Shown here: one piece after another, positions 23,735 through 36,215 of the stretch | Numbering within the stretch: position 1 is the stretch's first letter | How the letters are laid out: each line of letters starts with the position of its first letter | From: Cryptomeria japonica | Taxonomy: Eukaryota; Streptophyta; Pinopsida; Cupressales; Cupressaceae | Assembly: GCF_030272615.1 (NCBI RefSeq) | Contig: NC_081409.1 | Location: 880,059,220-880,123,219, forward strand | DNA length: 64,000 bases | Direction: 5' to 3' | The notes under the pieces: model-generated | The model's input: only the letters and a program-made list of their open reading frames with translations | Told to the model about the DNA's origin: nothing | Database searches by the model: none | Translations under genes and position numbers: made by a program

Positions 23735-26700
23735 TCATTCTGTTATACCATCTGTATCCTCTCTCTTTTGCAATGTATCTATAATTGTCTTGTGTTCTTC
23801 CATAGAGAGAGTTCATAATTGTTTATTAGCAGGTCTGCTACGATATCTATCCAATTTGATATTAGTTGCCACTACCAAATACGAGTAGTCTATAATCTTC
23901 TTCTTTGATTCATAATCTTCAAACGCGAGCAATCCATTCTTTCTTATTAGATATTAGCTAGGTGCCAACAAGAACCATAAATCCTGTTGGACAGTCATAA
24001 CCATCATCATCTACTAAAGGAGTGGTTAACTTATGTTTTGGCTCTACACATCAATCCAACCAATACTCAGTGCCCTCTTCATTGTCCTCCAGTACAACAA
24101 TAACATAGACATGTCCTGCAAACCAATTTCATTTTAATATTTAGTGAGATATAAAAACAAAAATATACATTGTAAGATTTCATATATGTATTGTTTAATA
24201 AACCAGAACAAAATTCAAATTGAATTTTACCTTCTTGTATAAGATCTGAAATGCAATTATAGTCATCTGATGCAAACATATGATCCATATCTTCATTTGC
24301 TCTTTCATGTGGATCATTTGTATTTGTGGGTGTCAATGATATTTGTTTCTATTCTTCAACCCATTCTTTATTCTTACAAAATTCCCAATCACCAAAAACA
24401 CAAAATTGACAAAAATAAGCAAGCTCCCTTGTGAATATAGTCCATGTGTTTGAATTAGAACTCTTAAATGAATGCCATTTAGCTGATCCAATGATGGCAT
24501 CACAGTCATGCCAAATAGGAATACTGTCTTCCTCAACCAACCAGAAGAAATGTTGAATTGCAGAGTTCTCAATTGACCCTACAGACAACTTGGAGTTGCA
24601 CCAATCCATAACTACACGAGCATCTCTGAATTTCACTGCATCTTCGAATTTCAATTCTTCTCTAGCAAGATCTCTTTTTACAAATGCACCAACTCCATCA
24701 TGTTCTCCTTTACCATGTCCCACTTTAAAAAAACTTGAATATATGTTGGACATTGGTTTCCTTGTGAGCTTTGTTTAGCCAGTAAAACATTCTTTCATTT
24801 TTGAATTGTCCCATCCAGTTATCTGACCATATCGTATGTTGTGTCATCTAAATTTCTCTTTCCTTAAGATTGTCATAAAAGACCTGGAAGAAATGCTGAA
24901 AAAAATTTGACAAGTGTAATCGATTATCACTAACATAGAAATGATACTCTTTCAAAAAAAAATTGTTATCTTCTATACTATCATGGGCATGCCTATGTAT
25001 AATATGCACAAAAATTTCCACTTGCGCTAAATTATAGTATTGTGATTGAGTTTCCTCTAGTGGTTTTAGTGTGCAGTTTTTTGCAAAATCAGCAACTGAT
25101 ACTATTGTTCCAATTGGAAATGTGTTCTTGTATATGAAAAATTGTCCATCAAGCCATCGAGCATGTTGGGAGTGTTTCACATATTTTGGAACAATATGAC
25201 TCTTAAACTCATTGATAAATGTATTCACACTATTTTGTTATGTAATCAAATCTAAACATTTCCCCATATTTCCATCCTTTATAGGGGTATTCTATATTTT
25301 TAAATCTCCTAACATTAACCATTTTTGTCCAAACTCAATTGAAGCATGTTCATGCAAACGTTCACCTATCAATGAGTAGCTCCCACATAAATTGCAAAGA
25401 CTAGAAATGCATGCACTTGAAAGAAATAGTTTCTCATTAGGTGGTTTACAAAATAAACTTGCAATAAAATCTTTGATAGTTTCAGGTGGCACGTAAACAC
25501 CAAAATATTGCACAAGATCATTAGCATGCAATGTACAAAGTATATATCGAAAAACACCATAATAGTAAGGAAATTGAACATGAATTTTACAACAAGATAT
25601 TATTTGTTTATTGATTTTAACATACCAGGATTTGCATTTTTTAAATGATATTTGACTAATACGTAAATTCATTAACACAAATTCATCTAATTTTTTTTTT
25701 TAAAAAATCAGTTTGAGTCATGTCAAGAAGATGTTTTGGATGAGGATCATGGATTTTTGATCCCACCCTTAACTTCAAAACATCTCTAGCATTAGATTAA
25801 ACTCTTGTGTTATCATGCCAAATTTTTTTAATTAATGATTTAGTTTCATCATTTAATTTCATGTCCGACCTTCAAAGTTTACCACTGAAACTCCAACAAT
25901 GGTTTAGTGGATCACTTTCAATTGTGTCTCTTCTTTTGGCCACTCTTGACAAGGTTGTGTGATACATGTTTAAATAGCCACTTATATCACTTAACATTCT
26001 TTTATTGACAGTTGTTTTGTTAACTATAGCAGTTGCTATAACTCGTCGTGCTGCATTCTTATCTTTAGGTCAACTTGTTTTTCTGATAGAATTGATGGCA
26101 CTAGAAATAGTAGATACAAATTTATTATATGATTCATCTTTCCATTTTGCTTTTGTATAAATTCCTAAGTTTTTCATGACTTTACACATTTTTAACATTT
26201 TTATTAATTGTAGCATTAATTGACATTGAAATCCTAGCTTTTATTATAGAAAAATTGTTTATATAATCTATTCACATGTGTTCTAATTTGTCTCCAAGAA
26301 ACTAACCCATTAAGATTATCTAACACATTTCTATCAATAGTAAACAAATTACATTCATTTTCATTCAAAGAGGGTGGTTATTATTTTAAATTTTAAACTT
26401 TTTGTTTAGGTATATTAAATTCATATCTAGCTTCCTTTAAATCATCAATTTGATTTGCATCATACTCTTGGGGATTTAAAAACATGCCATGATTCACATC
26501 CACATGAAGATTTTCATCACCAGTCAAAGTTTCATCTAAAGACGCATCTATGTTTGGTTCTACATTGCTTGCATCCATCATGGTCTCTTCAATGGTTTCA
26601 TCTACAACATGTATTGAACCCGATGCTTTAGTGTTCTTCAATTGTTGTAGTTGTGATCTTCTATCTCTTTGGTGTTTTTCCTCCTCTCTTTGTGCCTGGA

Positions 26701-26800
26701 TTTCATCTGATGTCATTGTCTTCCTTTGTTTCTTTTGATGTTGCTTTGAACCCATCTTTACAAAGTCCTCTTGAATAAAAAATTGATTTCTTTTCAACAA
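23735..26800 (-). pseudogene. Transposase-like protein with DFAKN, SDN and HGKG motifs, broken
   Basis: Minus-strand blocks form one protein of about 950 residues. A basic then acidic N-terminus (26800-26393; an alternative start at 26755 gives MGSKQHQKKQRK) is followed by a long helical part (26380-25700) with DVLKLRVGSKIHDPHPKHLL. Next come a pair of Cys in ACISSLCNLCG (about 25400), SVADFAKNCTL (about 25080), IWSDNWMGQFKNERMFYWL (about 24800) and KVGHGKGEHDGVGAFVKRD (about 24710). A Cys-containing block, AYFCQFCVFGDWEFCKNKEW, precedes a C-terminal domain after an intron. The intron (24116-24230) keeps GT and AG. Spaced Asp residues in DFAKN and WSDN suggest an RNase H-like DDE fold. Similar motif strings occur in uncharacterised eukaryotic proteins, but I cannot name the superfamily. 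At least six stops or shifts inactivate it. Confidence 0.6.
24116..24230 (-). other. Intron in the transposase-like gene
   Basis: On the minus strand, CAAGAAG/GTAAAA at 24230 and TTTGCAG/GACATG at 24116 bound 115 AT-rich bases. Joining the sides keeps the frame from ISDLIQEG into HVYVIVVLEDNEEGTEYWL, which favours a genuine spliced gene over chance. Confidence 0.7.
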
Positions 26801-26949
26801 AATATTAAATTTGCTGACTTCTCATGAATTTTGAGTAAACAATGGTAAACAAATGAGCCAAATTGTGTAAATTTTTTGTGTCAGTACGGATCCCAATGAG
26901 AATGTTAGCAATTATTGAATTTTGTCATTTTTTTGACATTAAAAACTAT

Positions 26950-27112
26950 TTATACAAGAGGCCCCCATTTTAAAAATGGACCCCCATTATTCATATATTG
27001 GGCCCCCATTTTCCGTCATTAAAAGTAATGGTAAAAAAATAAAACGGGCCCTCATACACTGAATGGGCCCCCGTTTACAAAATGGGCCCCTGTTTTGTGA
27101 AAGTTGATCCTA
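26950..27112. repeat. Right GGGCCC subterminal cluster
   Basis: Six blocks: GAGGCCCCCATTTT, ATGGACCCCCATT, TTGGGCCCCCATTTT, AAACGGGCCCTCAT, AATGGGCCCCCGTTTAC and AAATGGGCCCCTGTTTT. They match the left cluster in sequence and spacing style (about 20-30 bp apart). The transposase-like gene starts just inside. Confidence 0.85.
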
Positions 27113-27140
27113 CAGCCCACCTTATGCCTCAGGTTTAGGT

Positions 27141-28155
27141 CTGGGATAGGCATGGAATTCCTAGACCTTAGACTTGGACCTACAAATTAAAAACTTGGAT
27201 CAATGAAAGCACAAATACAGACTTCTGCAATATTTTACATGCCTGTAATTAGAGAATTTTTTCATGAAATTAAAACCCATTTCACATTATACAGTGTAGA
27301 TTTTGAATATGTAATTTTAAATTTTTTTTAATTATTTTCTCTATTTTCATTAAATTTATATTGAATTTGGTCCATAAACTTGAAATATCAACTAATTTTG
27401 TTTATTTAATAACTTTTTCATTTTAATGTTTTTTGAATTTTTTTTTATTTGTCATCAATCTACACAAAAATATTTTCTATTTAAAAAAAAATTCAAAAAA
27501 TGATAAGTTTAGGTTAAATTATCTGGGTTGTACACGTCAAGTTTTTAAAACGATAATTAGGGCCAATAAAAAATTAATTAAAAAAAATATTAAAAAAACA
27601 ATTAAACAAAAAAATATGCTCATCAATCTTGAGTGTATTAAAAATTATTTCCCAAGATGGTTTGAAAAAAACTTTTATTTGTGTCAAAAAGTGTGGGTCA
27701 TACATGCATGGTATGATCCTAAAACAAACAATTTTAAAAAGTGGTTTTTAGAAATCTATTTTGAAAGTCAATTTATCTCATAATTGTCTATTACCTTATA
27801 AGAGGTTTCACTACAACCCTAAAATTACAGTGGATCACACCAAGGAAAACTGTAGGTATTATACAAAACTTCTCTCAAAAACCCAAAAAGATGCAAACAA
27901 ACATGGAGTGATAGAATTACATATCACTACAAAGAAAACCACATGTATTACAGAGTAAAGGAAAATACAACAGCCACTCACTCTTGATCTTCCAATGATT
28001 CATGGCGGTCCACAAGAATGATATAAGAAATGGACCTAGATCATAGTAAGACAAAATACAGTGGTTATCCTGAGGTCTTTGAGCACCAACCATGACTTTG
28101 AAGCGTAAGTGTTCCATAATTAATTCCTTGTTTTAAGTATAGCCATATTTGATTA
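27141..28155. other. No recognised feature
   Basis: AT-rich, and open frames in it lack any recognisable domain. It lies between the right end of the GGGCCC element and the chromovirus LTR. Confidence 0.5.
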
Positions 28156-29722
28156 TGATAGGGAGACTCTCTCAAAGGAGTGCAATTTGTTTTGTAGGTT
28201 AGGAGAAGGTGTTATTTTGGGATTCCTTGTTTATTTTATACCCTACTCTCCTTGTGAGTCAATCCCAACACCCAAACTCCTTTGGAGAGCTCTCTACCAA
28301 TTAGATAGCTCCAATTACTCAAGTCCAAGCTTAGAACTCACATGAGTAAGTTCAACCTCCAACATTCCTAATCCAATGGTGTTCACTTTTAGGGGACTAG
28401 GAAGGTTCTAACATGATTTACCAACTCCATCCATGCTGTTTAGGTGTCTTCTCCCTTTCATCTTCCTATCATTTTCATGATTCCTATGTTTAAGGCCTTG
28501 TATCCCTATGAGCTCCTTTTAGCCATCCTTTTAGGATTTTTTCCCTTTGTCTATAAAACCTTCCAAAGGACCCCTCATAACCTTTGTTGATATGGATGCC
28601 CATTTGGACACCCTTCAATATTTTCAAGGTTAAATGGTCTGTTATATCCATATAGGCACAGTCCCCAAAATGGCTCTTTTCAAGGGTTTTAGTCTTGTGT
28701 GCTTTCATCAGTGGGGTTTTTAGGTCTCCACACTCACTCTAACACTCCACCTAACATAAAAATTCAATACCAAACACTTGGCACTAATAGATTTGTTCAC
28801 CCCTACAAGAAATAAGGAAAAGAGCAGTCATGTTCCCTAGCCGAGCTATAGCAGAGCTCACCTAGGGCATGATTTTACAATGATCAAAAGAAACTTCTAG
28901 GATAAAAAATTGAGTATTTAAACTATAAATAGACTCCATTATTTTAATCCCAAGGGTCTTTGAGAAACTACAATGGGAATTCTAGATGGAGCCATTTTTA
29001 GGGCCTTAACTCTTTTGCTCAGACCGAGAGCAATGCAAACAAGAAAGAATTTTAATAGACCAATTAAACCTACACAATGAAAGGACAAATTTTTTTTATA
29101 AGAACCACAACAACACATTCTAAGCATCCATGAAGGTACCGTATAAAAACTAATCCATCTGGTACCGACTGCAATACACAATTTTGCAAATTTTAGTGAT
29201 AAACCAGGAAGTTACTTCAAGTTGCTAATGAAAAAATCAATCTTAGAGCTTCCAACTCCTCTAAAATGTTTTTGGTGGTCTTATATATGAATACTCAATT
29301 AAATCCACCCACCAATCGGACCTCTAACTACCGATTTGAGCATTTTTTAAAATTTACTCAGATTTTGACAAAATGTTGTCAAGTCACCATGACAACTTTT
29401 GTTGTACATTGCATTTTGACATATATTATAAATCTTCACACTCTTGACCCCCTAGGATTATTTCCTAACTTAAAATAAACATCTTCAAAATCCTTATGAT
29501 GCCTTATAAGGAGTTTTACAAAATTTGCTATGTGATGCCATTTAAGGCTTACAAAGACACATAGGCCAAAATAGAGTAACTAAGCCAAGTTTAATGACAA
29601 AGAAAACTACAAAAAAAACTCAAGCACACTTTTGGACTCTTCAATAGTCCTTTATTCAACCATTGACCCAATGAGGATCATTCACACCAAAAAATTGAAA
29701 AAACCTCAAATGCTCCTGCACC
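28156..29722 (-). repeat. 3' LTR of the chromovirus
   Basis: In plus orientation it starts TGATAGGGAGAC and ends GCTCCTGCACCA. It is colinear with the copy at 34384-35952. The two differ by scattered substitutions and small indels. No gene inside. Confidence 0.92.
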
Positions 29723-29745
29723 ATACTCCCCCAATGAGAAAGAAG

Positions 29746-30992
29746 TCAAGTGACTCCTTTAGGAAACAAAGAGAGGTAAATTCCAACCTTTGAAAAGTTT
29801 TCTTTAGGTACCCAAGTGGCGTTATATTTAGAAAGATGTTTCCATTTGATGAAATGCTCCATGTAGGTGGTTTGCCTAGTCTTCTTGAGAATCCTTGAAT
29901 CCAACACCTTCTCAGCTTGTATCATGGTTGGAGGTGGAAAAGGTAGGTCTGAAAGTGATTGAGAGACATCTAAAACTCTATTGTACTCCTCTAGCATTGT
30001 GCCTTTGTAATGCACCAAGTTTGCATCATTGAAAATAGGAGACAAAGCTATGTCCCCGGGTAGATCAATCTTGTAAGCATTTTGTCCATACTTAGCCAAG
30101 ACCTTACAAGGTCCGATTCTTCTCATCTGAAGCTTCTTTGATACAACTTTTTTAAGCCTTTATTTGTTGAAGTGGACCATTACCAAGTCACCAACAAAAA
30201 ATTTCACATTCTTTCTCTTTTCACCCACTTTATCCTTGATTTTTTGAGAGTTTTCTTGTAAAGCTTGTGTAACTTGCTCATGAATCTCCTTCATGGACAA
30301 AGCCATATCAACATAATGTCCACTCCTCTTCTCCATACTTCCATGGTATCTAATCTCCAACACACCTCTTGGATGAATCCCATAAACTACTTCAAAAGGA
30401 CTCTTACTGGTTGAGCTATTCACACTTTCATTATAAGAAAACTCAGCTTGATGGATGATACTGATCCCAAGCTTGCCCATATTATTTTTTCCAACATCTA
30501 AGAAGGTTCCCAAGTATCCTATTTACCACCTCTATTTGTCCATCCCTTTTGGGATGGTATGTTGAGCCAAAAGACAAGTTAGTACCCAATCTTTGCCATA
30601 AATTTTTCCAAAAATGACCAATGAACTTGGTATCTCTATCTGACACTATACTGATTGGAAAACCATGAATCCTATTGACCTTTTTGAAAAAAAAAAGAGC
30701 AATATGGCTAGCATCATGAGTCACCTTACATGGAATAAAAAGGGCCATTTTACTGAATCTATGTACTACAACATAAATGGTATCAAATCTAGTTTTGGTC
30801 TACAACAACAAAATCCACACTCACACACTCCCATGGCCGATTTGGGATAGGTAATGACTGATAGAGTCCAACATTTGAATAGGTTCCTTTTGTGTTTTGA
30901 CAAACAACACATTGTTCAACATACTTTCGTATATCCCTTTGCATCTTTGGCCAATAATAGAATCTTTGAACAAGATCCAAGGTTTTATTCAA
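29746..30992 (-). pseudogene. pol: Chromovirus integrase with chromodomain, broken
   Basis: 30992-30789 has the zinc-binding end (YYWPKMQRDIRKYVEQCVVC) and the first catalytic Asp in VSVDFVV. Overlapping frames 30748-30482 and 30513-30160 hold ISIVSDRDTKFIGHFW (second Asp) and the following core helices. The last frame (30126-29746) has the MRRIGPCKVLAKYGQNAYKI block. A chromodomain follows, from KVLDSRILKKTRQTTYMEHF through IKWKHLSKYNATWVP. That domain defines chromoviruses and is thought to steer insertion towards particular chromatin. Confidence 0.9.
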
Positions 30993-31028
30993 CCCAAATT
31001 GACCAATTAAACAACCATTGTGCTTCTC

Positions 31029-32468
31029 TTACATCAAGTTCTCTCTCATGGACCCTCTTGGCACACAAAGTTGTACTCCTTTAAACAAAAGGCCATCTTG
31101 CAAATTAAAATCTGTATATTCATTATGAAAATGATTCCTAAACTCTTGGCAGACCTTGTAGATGTCAGCAAAATCTTCATCATCTTGATATAGCCCTTTG
31201 AAACTATCAACCCCAATGCTCTTGAGCTGCACTTCTTGAACTATTAGTAACCTTCTACTTAATTCATCAACAACCTTATTAAATTGACTCTTCTTATGCT
31301 TAATGGTAAAATTATAAGATTGTAAGTACTCTACCCATTTGATATGCCTATGATTCAAATTTTCTTGGGAGTTAAGGAAACGAAGAGCTTGATTATTAAT
31401 ATAAACCACAAATTATTTAGGCAATAAGTAATGCCTCCATTTTCTAAGTTCTTGAACAAGTGCATATAATTACAAACCTTATGAATAATACATTTTCTTG
31501 GCTTCATTGAGCTTTTCACTGAAGAATGCCACTAGTCTATTGTCTTGGCTTAGGACTGCTCCAACTGCTATGTTGCTTGCATCACATTCAATGGTGAAGA
31601 GTTTGTCAAAGATTGGAAGAAAAAGGACATGTTGAGTAGCCACCTTTGTCTTCAATAGTTCAAATCCTTTATGTGCCTCTTTTGTCCATTAAAACTTAGT
31701 CTTTACACCTCCTTTGATTGTATCAAGCATAGGTGCACATATCTCATTGAACCCTCTAATGAACTTCCTATAAAACTGAGCCAAACCATGAAAATTCCTC
31801 ACTTCACTTTGTGTTTTGGGTGTAGGCCAACTGATTATTTCTTCCACCTTTGAGGTATCCATCTTCAAATCACCACTTGAGATTACAAACCCAAGATACA
31901 CCAACTCTTGTTTCATGAACTCACATTTCTCCAAATGGATAGTTAGTTGTTCATCACATAATTTATTCAATACAATCTCTATATGCCTAAGATGTTCTTC
32001 TTTAAATTTACTAAAAATCACGATGTCATCTAGATAAACAACAACAAATTTACCAATGTAATCTTTGATCACTTCATTCATGAGCCTCATGAATGTGCTA
32101 GGGGAATTTGTGATTCCAAATGGCATAACAAGACATTCATAAAGACCTTTAGTGGTTTTGAATGTTGTCTTCCACTCATCTCCCTCCTTGATTCTAATTT
32201 GGTGGTATCCACTCTTTAGGTCTATCTTGGTGAAATACTTAGCACCCCCTAAACAGCCCATCAAATCTTCAATTCTTGGAATAGGAAATCTGTATCTGAT
32301 TATAATCCAGTTGATGGTGCTTGAATTGGTACAAAGTCTCCAAGTACCTCCCTTATTAGGTGCCAAAATGGTGGGAAGTGCACACGGGCTGATGCTCTTT
32401 CTTATAAGACAATTATCCAAAAGTTCTTGAATTTGCTTAGCCACTTCTATGTTCCGCTCTAGTGTCAT
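31029..32468 (-). pseudogene. pol: Chromovirus reverse transcriptase and RNase H, broken
   Basis: 32468-31689 carries the RT palm in order: WRLCTNSSTINWIIIRYRFP, YFTKIDLKSGYHQIRI, GLYECLVMPFGITNSPSTFM and the catalytic FVVVYLDDIVIFSK, then the connection block NFHGLAQFYRKFIRGF. RNase H follows to about 31430, with several stops in 31430-31689. Its end, HRHIKWVEYLQSYNFTIKHK with VVDELSRR, is in 31409-31029. The YLDD box is intact. It would copy element RNA into cDNA in virus-like particles. Confidence 0.9.
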
Positions 32469-32768
32469 TTTGTAGGTTGCTTTATTAGGTAATGAGGCTC
32501 TGGGTATAAAGTCATTCTGGTGTTTAATGGCTCATTGAGGAGGCAAAGTAGTAGGTGTTCCATCACTTATGATCTCCCTAAACTGATTGAGTATTTGTTG
32601 CACTTCATCAGGTATACAATCCTTCTTGTCCTTCTTTTCCTCTTTTGGTTTCACGATAAGTGCAAACCCCACTCTTTGTGCTTCTTTGAGAGTGTTCCTA
32701 AAATCCTTCTCACCAACTAGTAGTACATTTGAACCTTTAGATCTTCCCTCTTCTCCATCTCCTATGGA

Positions 32769-34220
32769 CTAAATTTTGTAAGTAACTCCATCTTTTTGAA
32801 AGGTGTAGGAGTTCTTTTCTCCATGGTGTATTTCTTTTCTAACAAATTGCCAAGGCCTACCTAGGAGTAGGTGACATGCATCCATTGGCAAGATATCACA
32901 CAAAATATTGTCTTTGTAGCCTCCTATGGTGAGCTCCAACCAAGTTTTCTCATTCACAAAAACTTGTTGCCCCTTATTGAGCCAAGTAACCCTATAAGGA
33001 TCACTATGTGGGATTCTTTGTAGTTTGAGTTTGCTTACTACTTCTTCTAACACTATGTTATCAGTGGATCTTGAATCCACCACCACTCTACACACTTTAC
33101 CCATGGTCTTGCACTTTATTTTAAACAAGGATCTTCTTTGAGTAGGTTCCTCCTTTACTGGTTCTTTGATCAAAACTCTTCTTATTAGGAGGTTCTCTCC
33201 AACCTTGGAATCTAAGCTCACCTCTGGTGACTTCACACTTGCTGCATCCTTTTGGATATAACTCACTCTCCTTTCACCTCCTTGTGATGAAGAAGACTTC
33301 TCTAGGCATCTATAGGTAGGGTTCCCAAGTTGATGACAGTTGTAGTACTTCATTATGGAGAAATAGGACCCTCTTCCTAGTCCACTAGACCTTCCTCTAT
33401 AGATACTCTTGCTATTGGAATCCCCACCTTTCACTACCAACTTGAATTCCCCCTGGGATCTTTGGTCTATACCTCTTCCAACATAGCTACCTCTATGACC
33501 TCTGCCATCTCTTCCCCTACCTCCACCTTTATTACTTTTCTCTTGTTTATTTTTACTCTTCTCTTCCACCTTGAGTGCCAATTGATAGCACTTGTGGATA
33601 GTACTAGGACACAACAAGATTAAATCTTCTTGGATTTTCCACCTCAAACCATTCAAGTACCTGACAATCTTAATATTTTCATCTTCTACCACCTTGGATA
33701 TCAAACACAATTTCTGAAATTCTTCAGTGTAGTTTCTCACATCTACTTCTCTTTGTCTCAAATTTTATCTCCTTTTGTGTAGTTGGATCTCATAGTCTTC
33801 AGGGATATAGGCTTCTCTTACCGTGGCTAACATTCCTTTCCAAGTGGCAATCATGTTCTTACCGTCCTTTTGTTTCTCCTCTTGAATGATCTTCCACCAA
33901 GTCAAGGTTGCTCCTCTCAATCTAGATTTGGCTACCTTCACCTTTTTGGCTTCATTAACTCCATCACACTCAAAGTGATTCTCTAACCCTTTAATCCACT
34001 TCATAACCACTGTTGGTTCCATTTTTCCACTAAAAAGTGGCACTCCTTCTAGGGAATTACCCTCTAAGGCTTTGATGGCTCTAAGGAAAGGTTCTTCAAG
34101 CAAAACAGGATCTGGTTTAGGTGTGCTATCCTCCTCTACCACTTCTTTACCCTTTTCTTCATTGACTTTGATAGTCACCTCCTCGGTTTTGTCTTCTACT
34201 TCACGTAGTTTATTCTCCAA
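32769..34220 (-). pseudogene. gag-pro: Chromovirus gag and protease, broken
   Basis: The first frame (34220-33765) has a Glu/Lys-rich start, then the capsid block with VPLFSGKMEP...WIKGLENHFE and ATLTWWK. A frame shift at about 33763 leads to 33761-32769, which continues the capsid (YLNGLRWKIQEDL). A Gly/Arg-rich linker follows, then a zinc knuckle reading YYNCHQLGNPTYRC, in which the first Cys is Tyr and the His is Asn. The aspartic protease comes last, with VVVDSRSTDNIV. The catalytic D-S-G is D-S-R, and a LLLGRPW flap-side motif follows. The mutations agree with a dead element. Confidence 0.88.
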
Positions 34221-34368
34221 TCATTCCAAATTTTCCCTAAGGAGTATATTCTCTTCCTCTTGGTCTTCTACCCTTTTGGCCAACTCTGCATTAGTCACCA
34301 TACTAAAACTATTTTCACCCATTGATTCAATCTCTAACATAAACTAGTTCCTTCCTAGGTCTTATTGG

Positions 34369-34380
34369 GCTTTGATACCA
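34369..34380 (-). promoter_or_regulatory. iMet-type primer binding site of the chromovirus
   Basis: On the minus strand this is TGGTATCAAAGC, one base from the common plant site TGGTATCAGAGC complementary to initiator tRNA-Met. Confidence 0.85.
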
Positions 34381-34383
34381 CTT

Positions 34384-35952
34384 TGATAGGGAGACTATCT
34401 CAACGGAGTGCAATTTAGTTTGTAGGTTAGGAAAAGGTGTTATTGTGGGCTTCCTCATTTGTTTTATTCCCTACTCTCCTTGTGAGTCAATCCCAACACC
34501 CAAACTCCTTTGGAGAACTCTCTACCAATTAGATTGCTCTAGTTACTCAAGTCCAAGGTTAGAACTCAAATGAGTAAGTTCAACCTCCAACATGCCTAAT
34601 CCAAAGGTGTTCACTTGTACGGGAATAGGAAGGTTCTGACATGGTTTACCAACTCCATCCATGCTATTTATGTGTCTTCTCCCTTTCATCTTCCTATCTT
34701 TTTCATGATTCCTATGTTTAAGGCCTTGTAGCACTATGAGCCCCTTTTAGCCCTCCTTTTATAGTTTTTTCCCTTTGGCTCTAAAAACTTCCAAAGGAGC
34801 CCTCAAAATATTTTATGATATGGATACCCATTTGCACACCCTTCAATATTTTCAAGGTTAGATTATTTGTTATGTCCGTACAGGTACAGTCCCCAAAATA
34901 CCTCTTTTCAAGGGTTTTAGTCTTGTGTGCTTTCATCAATGGGGTTTGTAGGTCTCCACACCCTTCCAAGCTTCCACACTCAGTTTGAGGCTTCTCCTAA
35001 CATCCAAATTCAATACCAACCACTTGGAACTAATACATTTGGTCACCCTTGCAATAAATAAGGAAAAGAGTAGTCATGTTCCTTAGCCGAGCTATAGCAG
35101 AGCTCGCTTAGGGAATGATTTTACAATGATCAAAAGAAACTTCCAGGACACAAAATTGAGTATTTACACTATGCATAGACTCCATTACTTTAATCCTAAG
35201 GTTTGTTGAGAAACTACAATGGGAATTCAAGATGGAGCCATTTTTAGGGCCTTAACCCCTTTGCTCAGACCGAGAGTAGTGCAAACAAGAAAGAATTTTA
35301 ATACACCAAGTAAACCTGCACAATGAAAGGACAAAAATAATTTTTAAGCACCACAAAAACACATTTTAAGCATCCATGAAGGTACCATATAAAAAATAAT
35401 CCATTTGGTATGGACTGCAATACACAATTTGGTAAATTTTAGTGAAAAACTAGGAAATTACTTCAAGTTGCTAATGAAAAAATCAATCTTAGAGCTTCCA
35501 AATCCTATAAAATGTTTTGAGTGGCCTTATATATGAATACTCAATTAAATCCACCCACCAATCAGACCTCTAACTACTGATTTGAGCATTTTTCAAAATT
35601 TACTCACATTTTGATAAAATGTTGTCAAGTCACCATGATAACGTTTACTGTACATTGTATTTTGACATATATTATAAATCTTCACACTCTTGACCCCCTA
35701 GGATTATTTCCTAACATCAAATAAACATCTTCAAAATTGTTATGACTCCTTACAAGGAGTTTTACAAAATTTTCTATGTGATGCCATTTAAGGCTTACTA
35801 AGGCACATAGGCCAAAATAAAGTAAATAAGCTAAGTTTAATGACAAAGAAAACTACAAAAAAAACTCAAGCATAGTTTTGGAATCTTAAATGAGGATCAT
35901 TCACACCAAAAAATTGAAATTTCACTAAGAAACCTCAGGTGCTCCTGCACCA
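34384..35952 (-). repeat. 5' LTR of the chromovirus
   Basis: Same termini as the lower copy. It lies directly beside the primer site (34369-34380) with a 3-nt spacer, which identifies it as the 5' LTR on the minus strand. Confidence 0.92.
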
Positions 35953-36215
35953 GATTGACTGCTTAATTTTTTCCTTGTTATACTAATTGTGGGGCGTTCT
36001 GCTTGCAAAGATTTTAACTTGGAGGAGTTCAATAAATTAAATAGTTGGAAGACTCGTTTATGGTGCCAAATATTACAAATAATAATTCCCTCTTCTCATC
36101 ACTTCTACTCCCTCTTGTGTTTGGCACAACTCTCCAATGAATTGAGTGTATGCAGTCATTGGCCTGTGATTGAGTAACAATTCTCCAAAGTGATCAAATT
36201 CCTTATGAATATTTT

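Larger units (their letters stand above)
13430..27140. mobile_element. Candidate large DNA transposon with GGGCCC subterminal repeats
   Basis: Two clusters of the same motif, roughly AATGGGCCCCCRTTTT, bound this 13.7-kb interval (13437-13600 and 26950-27112). An 11-bp perfect inverted repeat, AACCTGAGGCA, lies just outside or within them (13489-13499 and, inverted, 27125-27135). Between lie a minus-strand transposase-like gene starting about 150 bp from the right cluster and a plus-strand multi-exon gene, both decayed. This matches the plan of autonomous cut-and-paste elements with subterminal transposase-binding arrays. Exact ends and a TSD could not be established, so the boundaries are approximate. 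Two retroposed insertions lie inside it. Confidence 0.55.
28156..35952 (-). mobile_element. Full-length chromovirus (Ty3 LTR retrotransposon), decayed
   Basis: Two similar LTRs (28156-29722 and 34384-35952; 1567 and 1569 bp, TG...CA) flank gag, protease, RT, RNase H, integrase and a chromodomain, all on the minus strand in Ty3 order. The primer site next to the upper LTR is of iMet type. A purine tract (TTGGGGGAGTA on the minus strand, about 29723-29733) precedes the lower LTR. Flanks GATTA (28151-28155) and GATTG (35953-35957) fit a 5-bp target duplication with one change. Frames are broken in many places and the LTRs differ visibly along their length, so the insertion is old. Confidence 0.93.

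Noticed and set aside
13489-27135. AACCTGAGGCA as the definite terminal inverted repeat
   Set aside because: The inverted repeat is exact, but flanking sequences show no target duplication, and GAGGCA also recurs within the left cluster, so the true ends remain open.
27433-27783. 116-codon plus-strand ORF
   Set aside because: Lys/Asn/Phe/Ile-rich frame in AT-rich DNA with no recognisable motif.
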